This document shows positions 12,546 through 24,426 of a DNA stretch of 64,000 bases, piece after piece. Position numbers and translations under genes: made by a program. Below the pieces are notes generated by a model. It saw only the letters and a program-made list of their open reading frames with translations, was not told where the DNA came from and did no database searches. The number at the start of each line of letters is the position of its first letter. Position 1 is the stretch's first letter. This DNA is from Albugo candida (taxonomy: Eukaryota > Oomycota > Peronosporomycetes > Albuginales > Albuginaceae), in NCBI GenBank assembly GCA_905220665.1, contig CAJNAR010000185.1:62001-126000 (forward strand), in the 5' to 3' direction.

Positions 12546-15500
12546 CTAGTACACCAACGCTTGGGTTGAGAAATCAGGGATGACCGGTACAGCTTGCACA
12601 AGATGCGATAGAGAGGGGAATGCAATTTCCAATTGCGCTGGAAGCGAAGCATTCACAAAATCAACCTGATCTTCTGCTGCTACTCGCAAGATAATCTCGA
12701 GCAACTCTTTGAGTCGCCACATAAACCAAATGGAACTCAAGACAATTCGTAGCCAATGCGATCGGTTCTCAGGTTTGGTAACTACGCTCGAGCATTCTCG
12801 CTGCAAAACGGCGTGGTCTGCCAAGTGTAAGGCCGTTAAACCAAATGCATGGAGCCACAAAACGGCGCTGTTACGAAAAATGCATGTCAACTGCTCTTGT
12901 TCTTTTGAAAATTGGAGTAGGAAGAAGAAGAAAACAGCTTGTAGTGTTCTTTTCGAGCCATCCTTCTTGTCTTGCATCTCGTACAATTGTAGAAATCTCT
13001 TAGTCCCCTCGGCTGAATGAGAGAGCGATTTGATCATAATGTGCATGATAACCCGCTGATACATAAACTCGAGCCAATTTTGGTTGACATAGTTGGAGTC
13101 ACCGAGTCTGTGCACAGAATCCACCCATTCTGCATTCAATTTAACGAGATCCTCACCGGATATGAAGCTACAGTTCTCAGTGTTTCTCACCAAAATATTA
13201 GCTGACCAGATATATTCCACAAAGCGGTCGATTATGCTTTCGTCAGTACGCGTGCTCACGTCCCGTACATCTTTTGCTTCCATTGTTGCATAAAGTGACC
13301 AATACAGCACGCGCAGCTTGCAAACAGTGTTCAAATTAGAAGGAGCCGCATTCAGCAGAGATTCCTCGAATAGCACCGCATCATTATGCACCCACTTTGT
13401 GTATTGATCTGACTTCATTTGTGCCATTTCGAAGCAATCAATGACACCCCGAACGAGATGAAAATACTGCTGCATTAAGATATCATCTGGAATCAAGTGA
13501 TTCCTGGACCATTGCACATATAGTACCGGCGGATAGACTGCATGGTAGTCATTCTGACTGCGACAAATGACGTGATGCAAGTCCATAAGTGTTTCCAACC
13601 AATGCAATGACCAAGGAGGCCTCCCGAGCCAATCTATGATGTCAGAATCACTGCGAGTACGTCCGCCAAACCAGTTTTGTAATAACGCAGCCATTTTCAC
13701 GTCGCACGATAGCAGCAATTTTGGGAATAAGATTTTCAACACACTAAAACCACAATTAAGGCTCCTGCGTCGCCTTGATTCAGTTGATAACATCGGGGTA
13801 CTTGTCGCTCGTGTGATTTGATCCAGTGCTTCTTTGAGACAAAAAAAAATGAAATCGTTCGCATCCGCTCTTTCACCACACAAAAACGAGGAGCAAAGCT
13901 GAAAAAACTGGCTACAGAGCAATAACATATGCGATATCTTCGTGTCTAATTCCATGATCTGGGCATTGGGATATTGCACGCAGCTCTTTTTGAAAAGCTC
14001 GGTCAATAAATCGCTCCAAAGTATTGTTTTACTCATAGTTTCATTGAAAATTCCATTCTGTATCCAATCCAACTCATCCTGTAAAATACTCGAATCAAAC
14101 TTGAAATAATCTTTGAAAACGCTCAAGCCATAATCAAAATCAAAGCATAGCAAATTCCAAACTTCATCCTTTCTTTGTGGCCGAATCGCTTTTGCAATGC
14201 AAATGTTAAAATCTTTTTGGCGCTCGAAATCTCTGTACAGCACCAGGAAAGAAATAAGTTCCTTGCGCTCATCATTCTCTCGATATGCAATATTTGTGAG
14301 TTTGCGAATACGATGCAGCAACCAAGGTATATAAAAAGTGGGATTTTTGCCAGGAAAGATCACCTCTTCATTCAATCTTTGCGTTTGAGGGGCGATATCC
14401 CTCGACATTGCGCCCCACGTCAGATAAAATATTGCTTCTGCTCTTGCACATTTGGGATTGGTGGCATACTTTCTCATCTGTTCCAAAACCTCCACGGGTA
14501 TGGAGATGGAAGCTGTTATCAGTGTGCAGACACATAGCGTCTGTGCCAGAAGTTGAGCCATCTCTTCAGGTACCAACGATTCGTGATAAATGGCCAGGCA
14601 GTGCGCATAGAAGCGCACGAATTCTACTCTTTGTGCGAAATTATCTTGCAAGTACTTTTGAACCAGTCGAGCATGCATCATAGGTGATGGAGTTTGGACA
14701 AGGTATTCGAAATATGGCAATAAAACGCTATTCCAGATCACGTTCATTACCCGTTTTTCATGTTGAGAGTCAATGCTGGATAATCGATTCAATGATTCTC
14801 CAAGCTTGCTCAAATAATGTTGCAGAATGTCTGCTGAGATCTTTATATCTTTCAACTCAACCTTTTCATTCGAGGATTCTATCAATGAGCGTATGCTGTC
14901 TCGTACGTTCATTTCCAAGCGATTGATTTTATGGTTTTTCAAACTATTTCCAAGACAAGCAACGAAATCATGGTATTTGCACATCGGGACTAGACCAATC
15001 TTCGCTAATGACTGGATGAACGCTGCCCACTCCAAAAACGAGATCGAATTGGTCCCTTGATTCGAACACTGATCCAAACAGAGCCTAAGAAATTGTGATT
15101 TCCAATGCGGACCACGAGCCAAAAACATCTGCGTCAAGTTGGACGATAGTCTACGATGGTTTCGATGATACGTTGATTCCCGTATGACAGTTTCCAACGC
15201 CTCATGTTCAATGACACTTGACGCACGCTTTTTCTTTTTTCGAATGGATGAATAGTGGAGAAGTGCTTCATGTTGTAACTTATAGGCCTGTTGACAAATC
15301 GAAGCCAATGCATCATTCCGTGTTTGTTTCAAATGTGATTCGATGACACGTATCTGTTCTTTGAGTCGATGTACGCAGTAGGCATCGATTGGTGTCCTGC
15401 AAACATCACGCCCATGCTTGAGTAGAAAGTCACACATAAAAGATAAATCCCTCCTTGATCGTATCAGGATGCAGCTCTTCTCTGGGCATCTCGGAATGTT

Positions 15501-17044
15501 ATCTAATTGATTTTCTGAATCTGTAGAGGTCCCATGTATTTGCGTAGTTGGTGAAAAGTGCATCAGAAACCACATGTCATAGCACTCTCCTGTTTCTGAT
15601 ATCAATGTATGCTCGAACAAACTCTTATCAACTACGGCAACAAGGCTCAAAATCAATGCCATGGTGTCATGATTCTTCTTCTGTATTGCCTCGACAGCCG
15701 ATTCATGCGCAAGTTGCAGTAATAAACCAGCCGATTTGGTCGAATGTGATTGAATTTGCAAGTATGCCAATCGGTTCAAAGCTTCTGCACCGTCCTTTCG
15801 ATTCTCTTTTGTACAACTGAGTAACTCTTTAGAGTATCGTCGAAACACCTCGAGAACAAAATAATACGCAATCATCCTACAATGAGTAACGATAAAAAGT
15901 GTCTTACCTGAAGTAAACTTTCTGGCGCCATATATTTGCAATATAATTTCCACGTTTTTTCCCTGTCCGATGATCCAACATGTTGACCCTTTCCAACGCC
16001 TCCTATCAAAATGTATAATTGTGCAATAAGGAATTCGATGATTGCGTTCTTTGATCCTATTGAGCCTCTTTCTGCTACATGGTGGAGGGATTTGAGCACG
16101 CTTTCCTGAAGACACGTAGTAGAAGTAGTTCTCATCAGAATTGTGAGCAACATCAAGTTATAGTATCGTGTTGTGTTCCCATTTTTATCCGGTGTAAAGC
16201 TTGTAGAGGCATTCATCTCTGGTGGAGACCCACTTGTAAATATATAACTTCCTGTGTGATGAAGAATATCTTCTATAATCGTATGCGTTGATTTCACTCT
16301 CATATATAGCAGTAGATTTTGCAGTAAGGGGTATTCTGTACAAGATTCCTGACCATGAGACAACCCGCAAATTGTATGCGGTGGATGCTTTAGCCAAAAG
16401 TCAATGTCGTGATATATGTCAATGAGAAAACCATTTGTTACGTTATAGGTGTTTATATCTGCACTCATCCTTCGCGTTGTAAGACACACGCGTTCCTCAT
16501 GATACAAGCATATCTGAGATATCGAGAACTGGAATGGTACGATTTCCAGTAGGTGCAAAAACCAAAGCAGTAGTATAATTGAGTGTTCTGATCGGCTATT
16601 TTGCTTCATTGTCATTATTGAAGTCGGGCTGAGGTTGGCAAATATATGTGTACAAAGCTGTAGCAATACACAAGTGATTGACTTCCCGCTTCTGACTAAC
16701 TGTAAATATTCACTTAAATGCTTGATGAATTCAAACTCCTCAACAGCCCCATCGCATAAAACCATCTCTACACATACGCCTTTTGCAAGTGAACGTTTGA
16801 TTGAGCCGACCAATTCTCGATAGGATGTGTACATTCTTGTGCAAGTCTTCAAATCGTGCAACTTGGACTCGACCTGAAGCTGTCGAACCTCATTTGTGTC
16901 AGAGGTGCAATATTCAAATGAAATTGGTGGTTTAGTGGAGCGGATCAAAGAGAATACTTTGTTTTTGATTGGAAGTAGTGAATCTTGTTTACGTGAAGTC
17001 GCAACGTGAGCCGAATGATCAGTTTCAAGCGAGACGAGGACCAT
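12546..17044 (-). CDS. FANCA: Fanconi anaemia group A-like protein (FANCA)
   Basis: Scaffold subunit of the Fanconi core complex, which activates FANCD2/FANCI ubiquitination at DNA interstrand crosslinks. Two exons, 17044-15908 and 15848-12546, joined by a 59-nt intron, give about 1479 aa; human FANCA is about 1455 aa. Identification rests on collinear family landmarks remembered for FANCA: a RVEF-x-R/E block at about residue 890, GGRTRSDSDII at about 1108 (human GGRTGNEDII), the YFHLV helix after it, and an aromatic run AVFFFFLLQF at about 1353 (human VFLFFFSLM). The protein is otherwise all-helical with no enzyme motif, as expected. The internal join uses a CGAG acceptor; the more canonical TAG at 15877 would make a 31-nt intron and shift the frame, so this junction is the weak point. 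It is the largest gene in the window, directly upstream of the two-PH gene on the same strand. Confidence 0.72.
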
Positions 17045-20000
17045 GAAGTATCAGTAATTACATAAACAGCAATGAATTGATATTAGTCGCCAAGAAGTGC
17101 GGTCATGTTTGTGATGTAAGAAAGAATGAGAATATAGACATTCTCTTTGGATGTAATTATGTACAAGGTATACACGGAAACACTTTTAAGGCAAACGACG
17201 TAGTGCCATGAGGCAATCGGATTTCTTTGACGCTCGTTCGGTTGATTGACTCTTTATAACATGCGTCCGATAAATTATGCCGTACAACACGGCAATCCGC
17301 ATGTGATAGCTTAATACACCCTTTGAGAGGTACTGAACTGATACGTACGTTTTCCAAAAAGATAAGCGGTGCATGGATGAGTGGCCACCAGTACCGTGTG
17401 GGACCACGATCGGTATTTCCAGATCTTACATGTGGCAGCATCATACATGTTCCACGATATTACCATGCTTCAACGACACGCCAGATCAGAATCTAGTTGG
17501 CTCGTCTCATAGAAATTATTCAGCTCGGCTTCTCATGAAACCTAGTTGTCTTCGCTTGAATCACCTTACTCTCAGCGAATTTTTGATTCCCAATGTCAAT
17601 TTTTCACAGTTCCGGTGCATGTTTCCGGCGACTTTTGCAAAAGATTCATATGATTGGCCTGATTATAAACATTTTATTGATGATCATTCAGATTGATCGA
17701 TTTTATTGCGCGTAAAGACGAACTAATACCACCGTCATAGCTCTTAAAGTACATAGATAAACCAGTAACGTTAACAGGAGCAAAAAGTGAAGAATCATCC
17801 TCTACCGGCTGTGGTCGTGAATTATAGCGATATCGATACAGCGCTTACCATGCTTCTAGTTGTCCTCAGTTGCTGTATTTGCATCGCCTCGCACACATAT
17901 ATAATCAAATGCGTGTAGTCCTGATCTACCACTTCCCCATTGCTAGATGTAATTAGTTTCTTTATGGTCATTTGTCAGTGGCATGCGAAATATCTCTGTC
18001 GATGCTGCAAGGCTCTGCTCACCTCTCATGTCAATTTTGTCGGGACCACAATTTCGTCCTACTGTAACGAATTATATCAACGTAGCCTCAAATTCTCTGG
18101 TTCCAATCATATGGATCTGTATGGTTCGCACCAAAACAATCAAATATTTATATGTCAACAAGGCTTGCTCAACGAGATGCGTCAAATATGACTGATTTAG
18201 TTTTGAGTGACCTGTGATACCAGCAATGCTACCAGCGTATTATTGTGTGCCTCTATAGCCGGTGATAAATAATTCGAGGATTCTATGATTGTGGTGACTA
18301 TGCTATTTCTTAACATTCTCTAAAATGGCAACTTCGTAGAAACACGAAAATCTTGACCGCTATCTGCTAATTGGCTTTTCTTATCGCCACTCGAAGACAC
18401 AAAGCATTCGCCTTTGGAGAACTTGATTACCCCTGCAAATAATCATTACCCGTATCAACTTCCACAGTGGTATATTTTGCCAGAATCTCTGTTGAAAATT
18501 ACTACTAGGGATCTTTTTGGCAAACAAAGCTTTGGATGTCGTGTGTCTAACATCGCTATTGCAATTGAGATGTGGCCGATAGTAACGAGTTTATTGACGT
18601 ATACGTGTATAAATGAATAATCCTGCTTTCCATAGATCAGCAAACATGAGACCATCACTTCTCTACAAGCAGGGCAAACTAAGTTAAGAAGTACATGTGA
18701 AACAAGTGTCTCAAACCAAGCTGCCACTTCCTCTAATCCACAGTATTTGCTATTATTTCCGTTCATGATGTAAGAAGCATGCTTGTGATAAACGGCAAGA
18801 ATAGAAATCTGTATGAAAAGAATACTGAGAAGTAAGTTACTCAAATTTGCTGAAATCTCGAGCACACTAAAATACGTTGATATCAAAAGTGGTAGAGAGA
18901 GGATGATCAGAGCCTTGGGCAGTTCAAACAAGGCTTACAGAATCAGAGAATCCATAGAAAGATTATGGAGCCATAGGCCGGGCCGGTACATATACGTCGA
19001 TAGTGACTGGAGTGAGAGATACCTTCAACCTTCCTAATTTGCCAAAGTGCTGCAATTAACTTTACTTCACGCACTATTGCGTCCGCATATCAATAAAGGA
19101 GACGATGCTAGAGCATCCTTCAAGCTTATGTGGTAAGCCAAACGGGTCGAAGCGTTGCTTTTAATATCAAAATTTTTGGCAGCTGTCATTTGTTGTCACA
19201 TTCGAATATACACACATCGTATCTTTAGTAAAGTAGCTCCCATTGATGTTTCGAACCGATGCGAGATAGAACATAAGCACATGGTCTATGTAGGCAATTA
19301 TACAGAGATTTCCGATGGGGTCACCCATGAAGGAGACGCTCATGGGTTGGAAGTATTTCTACGACAAAGTCGAGATAGAAGCATGGATTTATTGTTCAGT
19401 TTGGTGAAAAACGTTTTGCCAGGTATTGTATCTCAGCTTGACTTACGTTATAACGCTACTTTCATAATACTAAAAAACGGATCCCCATTGAGTAAGAGGG
19501 TTCAACTGGGACCAAAAGGGAGATTGGGTTATGACATCACGCCGGTAGTATTCATCCGTCCTCAAAAATGACTGCACCGAATCATGCGTCAGATACGTGT
19601 CACAATTACTCATTGTGTGGCACAGTGCGAAATTCGCTTGTGTACTAAAGAAAGGATTCTGGCTGCATGCATCCCAATTGATGTGTCACTACGATTTGAC
19701 AGAAAAGTTGGATATGAAGAGACCGAGATCGTAAATGACCAGAACAGTATTTGTTGGGTGATAAAGAGGATATGTAGGATGTGGTTGATAAAACCAAGTA
19801 GACGTACGCTTTATATGTAACAGGCATGCTGACCCGTTGGGATCTAATGTATTGTTTCTATTGATTACCGGTGGATCAGATTGTATTGAGTAAAGTACTA
19901 AATAATGAGTAAATATCTCTTGAGCCGTTCAAACCAAATTATTGCAATTTTATCAGCATTTTCGCGATGTCATCTTATATCCGTAAAGGTGTATTCTAGC

Positions 20001-22876
20001 CATTAATCATGTTTACTTAAGTATTTTAGCTGGCATCGGTGAGAACTAGCCAGATTTTGCACTTCTTCAACGCTTCCCATGATGTTTCTGGAAAGCAACA
20101 CGAGAGACAGTCGGGTTTTATAACTCGGGTGGATTGTTGAAGTATCATGGTCTGAGCCTGGGATTCGCTTCGGCAAGCGCAAAATGTGCCCATAAAGATG
20201 CTATCGGTCTGATATGCTACCAGAAAGGTACAGTCTGAGTATTCGCGAACAATGCCTTATCAATGATATGAGCGAGAGATTGTATAAAAAGAGTGCGGCG
20301 AAGTTGGAAACATTTAAATTAGCTGAAATCTTTTTTTGCCAATGCTCATGTACCCCCAGTTGTAGATTAAGATTGACAATATATACATGGTACATAGACG
20401 GAATCGTAGGTCTGTAGAGATAACTCGGCGACATATTCATCGTCTCCAGAGTTCAATGAACTCTATTTTTGCCTGAATTGTCTTCTGCGCTACCTCTATG
20501 TAGTTGCATGTGGCATGCCTGATTTTCGATGGTTATCCCATTCATGGTCCTTAGTACTGGAGGTTTTGTCTGTACGCTTGGAATTGGACGCATATATGTA
20601 GAGAGCCATCTGTCGAAGACTTCCTGTGTAGTGACGAAGATTGTGTTGAGAATTTCTTCCCAGGTCGAATAATTTTTGCGTTACCGGCATTGATAATTGC
20701 ACTGAGCTTCTTCATACTTGCTTTCAGTCAGGTACAGAGGTTACGGAATACTAATTTAATATAAATGATGAATATTTATATATTTGGGAATAATTTAAAT
20801 CTTCTGATGGTGTCATAAGAAGGGTTCTTTTTTCTCTGAAGTTTCGACAGCGTTGATGATGAATGTGGCAGGTGAGCATGGTGCTCGGGTTACTTCGTCT
20901 CAACGGTTCTCCCACGACGTTTTGGTCCTTGGGTACGACTGAAAATCAAGACTCAAGCTGAGGTCTTGAATTTTCACTATCGTAAATCCGGTAGTTAAAG
21001 TATTTTTTTTGCATGAGAGAGGCCTTTGCTATCGTTTCCAATGTTATGGTGGTTGATCTCGGATGATTAGAGAGTTATGTGTGGGAAGAAATTCTCACTA
21101 TATGAAGCAGTTCCACCAACGATCTTCTGCCTTCGTGTTCAATAAGGCGACGCGAACGAAGAAGCATACGATATATCAGGGAATTGTCTGCCGTGATAGC
21201 GAGTCAGACTTGTTGTTCTCGGGCGTGAAGAAAAAAATGTATGAGTCATATATGGCCGTAATGGATGTAAGGTTGAGGCTGATTATTTCGTCAACTGCTG
21301 TAGTGATTTTATCTAGTGGGGCGTGCCACTTAACGTTTTCGGTGTCGGATAGACTGTTAGTAATGTGAGTTTGGAGTTGCTCAAGCACTCTTTTGTTGCG
21401 GAAATATAATCTATGTAGAATATTTATTAGCGATAAAATTTTGGTGGAAGCTGATATTAATCTGTGGTCGCTGTAAACATATGTGTAAGGGTGTCTTTAA
21501 GCAGGAAGTTGTATATGTACTGAGACGGGAAGACAATACTCGTAACTTTGATTGAGTATGTGTTATGTGCTACGGGTACTCTCTACGTTGATACTTTCCA
21601 GCTCGTTTCTTGAATGCTTTTTTGGCAGGGCGAAATTTTTAGCGCCGCAAAATTCGTCCGATTAAGCTCCACTATGGGTGCGATATCCTCTACGTGAGAT
21701 TTCACACCGTCGTCGATAACAGTGTAGTAGAATCGGTGGTGTAATGGCTGTATGTCGTTTTCTCTCGCAAAAATCCTCTGCATCGATTTTAGGTCTTCTT
21801 GAATGAGGAGTATACACAGTGATGAGTAGTTTGAATGCAACAGGAGACAAGACTATGAGCTGGTGAGTGGCAATTAGGTCAGTAACTGTTCAATAGTGAT
21901 ACATGTGGGCTATATTCTGCGCAAGATGGTAGAGTGGGAATATAACTGAATTCAAGCCCGATAATAAGATCACCTTTGTACCTTCGGCTGTATGCATTTA
22001 AGAAACTTGCGTTAATTCCGTTTCCTCTTGAAGAAGAAATTCCGTCTAGCTTCGAAAGGATGTGCTACTACTTGATTGTGACGTGAGGCGTTCTTCTCAA
22101 ACTGTCGATCTTACCAGAGCGGTAGACATCGAGGAGCCAGTTCGTACAGGTCATAGCTCCACGAAATTAATGTGGTTGCGAAAGAGAACTTACTTGAAAT
22201 GCAGAGCGTAATTATGTCGCCTCTCCGATACAATCTGACACTTCGAAACTCTGACGTTCTGATCTTCTGACTCTTGTACACCCTGAATGTTTGGTTCCTT
22301 TGACGAAATGATGAGTAATTGTCATGAAGTTGAATAAGGTAGGTTGTGGCAGCATATGCAAGCTTTTAGTTTTTTAGGGTACTTAGCAACAACTGAAGTG
22401 TGCACTTATATGACCCATGTAGACTATATGGATGTGTCAAAATCTTTCTTATACGCTCGGGTTGATCATTTACTCTATTATCTAAAGGTAGGCCCGAAAC
22501 AAGGAGCACGAAACACCCTCGAAAATTTACAGAGCTCTGCTCATTTCCACGGCCGTAACATGCAGTCTCATGGAGATAGTCTATAAGTTAAGTATATTGA
22601 GTGCATAAGAGATGCATTCGACAAGAAGGATTGCGAAATCGTTTGAACAAGTTATGGCCAGGTGCAAGAATACCTCAGCCTTGATATATGGAATGCAGCT
22701 TGCAGACTCTTGGCAAAGTAAAAGCATTATGTCAAAATCATGTATTTGAAGTATATGATACACAAATTCATAGTGATACATCCATCGTGATACATTCGCA
22801 GAATTCAACACCACCAACATATTTCTAAGAGATGTTCTGTGTATGACGGGGATGATTTCCGTCAACAATCCGAAAT
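17045..22876. other. Gene-poor stretch, no supported gene
   Basis: About 5.8 kb with only short frames. The two most gene-like are 18455-18931 (-), 158 codons with hydrophobic helices but no ATG, and 19155-19571 (+), 138 codons with a hydrophobic N-terminus. Neither shows a recognisable family. Because the neighbouring MRM1 gene is broken into 43-144-nt exons, a similarly intron-rich gene here cannot be excluded by eye. No terminal repeats or transposase motifs were seen. Confidence 0.4.
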
Positions 22877-24426
22877 ATGCTGCCGAATGTGGAATGTCCT
22901 TTTTTTTTCATAGCTAGGGAAGCCCGAGCACGAAGCTGGATTGTGTGGCTTCGCTCAAACTTTCACGAAGGTACATGCGATGTTCTTGCCAAATTAAACG
23001 ACCCCTCTGATCAAACAACCTTCCTATCGCCTATAACCGATAAAAAGATGAGCAGTGTATGCGATCAAGATTATGCTAGAGTGGACGGTACTTGGATCGA
23101 AGCCTTCCTTCTTCAAACCATTCATTTCCCATTTATACATATTGTACACATTTGGTATACGTATACAAAAATGGACAAAACAATCGCCAGACTTATCAAG
23201 GGCGAAGCGCTTTATGGATATCATAGTGTTCTCCAGGCACTCGAAGTCGCACATAGAGATATTTACACCTTATACATAAAGGCCGAAAGTGATCGAAAAC
23301 AAGACGGGAAAGCTAGGCAATTTACCAATAAAATTTTACACCTTGCGAAGATACATGAAATTGCTGTTCGGCCACTGGAGTAAAGCACTTGACCATTTCT
23401 TCAAAATTCTGAAAATTCACCTACTATCGGCTCTGTCCGTCTCTTAGCAAGTGGACTTTGAATAAAATTTCTAATGATAGACCACACCAGGTATCACAAA
23501 CACGTCTACATTTTTCTGTCATCTACTGTCATTAAGCTGAATAGGGTGTCATCTTGGATGCAAGTCCGCTCGAAATCCCTTTCTGTGAACCAGTCAAACC
23601 TAGAGAAGATCAGGTATACGTACACATGAGCGGTTGTTACATTTACTGCTAACTTAAGCTGCAGTTCCCGGTGTTGCTTGCCCTCGATGAGATACAGGAC
23701 CCTCAAGTACATTGTATTTACTAGCGCTTTGTTTGCCCACTGATGACATAAGGTTATCAGAATCTTGGAGCAATACTGAGAACAGCACACTTTCTCGGTT
23801 GCAGCGGTGTCGTAATGGGTCACAAAAATTGTGCACCACTCTCCCCGGCAGTGCGTCCATACAATCTCGCATGTGCAATGTCTCAGAAGATCATAATAGG
23901 TGTCGCGGGCATCTGCCGGAGCGTTGGAGATATTAGCAGCGGCTGTAAGACTGTGTTTTCAAGACTGAAATTTCATATTGGCACGCTTCACCAAACTGAA
24001 CTTGTTCTTCTCATCAGAGCATGCTCTCACAAGCACAATGTATGCACGAATTCTTGGCTCGAAGTAACGCTCTGTCTTGGCGTACTATTGGAGCATCTTG
24101 TAGCAAGCACGCTACTCCAATCACCGGCTTCTCGAAGAGATGCCCAACTATCCTTGTAATGGTGAGAAAATCCGTCAATAGGTTAACATTTCTCAATGAA
24201 AAGAATCGATGTGCTGTAGGGCAATGAGCAACGAGGGCTTCGAAAAAATATCACAAAATGCTGTGATCAGCTTGTCCGTATCGCCGGTACGTCGATAATT
24301 GTGGCATTCACAGTCACCCTGCTGAATGACCCGTTAGGTAAAAGTGAGCAAGAGTTTACAAATGTCGACTCACTAAATGTGAGTGTGGCAAGTGGCATTC
24401 TTTTGCATGAATTGCTCAAATGCTAA
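22877..24426 (+). CDS. Mitochondrial rRNA 2'-O-ribose methyltransferase, MRM1/TrmH-SpoU type (10 exons)
   Basis: SPOUT-family RNA methyltransferase; MRM1 proteins methylate a large-subunit mitochondrial rRNA guanosine using SAM. Exons: 22877-23379, 23448-23490, 23545-23613, 23659-23706, 23761-23850, 23900-23944, 24018-24161, 24220-24286 and 24338-24426 (the first may itself be two exons). Introns are GT-AG, 45-73 nt, all in phase, giving 365 aa or 267 aa if translation begins at ATG 23171. The substrate-binding domain opens with LYGYHSVLQALE. RPHQGVILDASPLE and DEIQDPQNLGAILRTAHFLG carry SPOUT motif 1 (N-x-G-x-x-x-R), NEQRGLR is motif 2 (N-E-x-x-G), and SLNVSVASGILLHELL is motif 3. Only the N-terminus is doubtful: residues before about 98 do not look like a clear presequence. 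No frame is broken, so this is an intact gene rather than a pseudogene. Confidence 0.88.

Noticed and set aside
15849..16115. N-terminal 90 residues of the long frame that starts at 16115
   Set aside because: The start lies antisense-free but out of frame with the upstream exon; the spliced model from 17044 explains the region, and these residues are intron plus shifted exon.
18455..18931. A membrane transporter fragment
   Set aside because: It is hydrophobic but has no ATG and no recognisable transporter signature. AT-rich DNA readily gives such frames.
19155..19571. A secreted effector candidate with a hydrophobic N-terminus
   Set aside because: The hydrophobic segment is weak, no clear cleavage site or RXLR, CHXC or LFLAK-type motif follows, and the frame is within the range expected by chance.
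22877..23383. A truncated rRNA methyltransferase pseudogene
   Set aside because: The rest of the protein is present downstream in phase-consistent exons without lesions, so it is a spliced gene rather than a truncated one.
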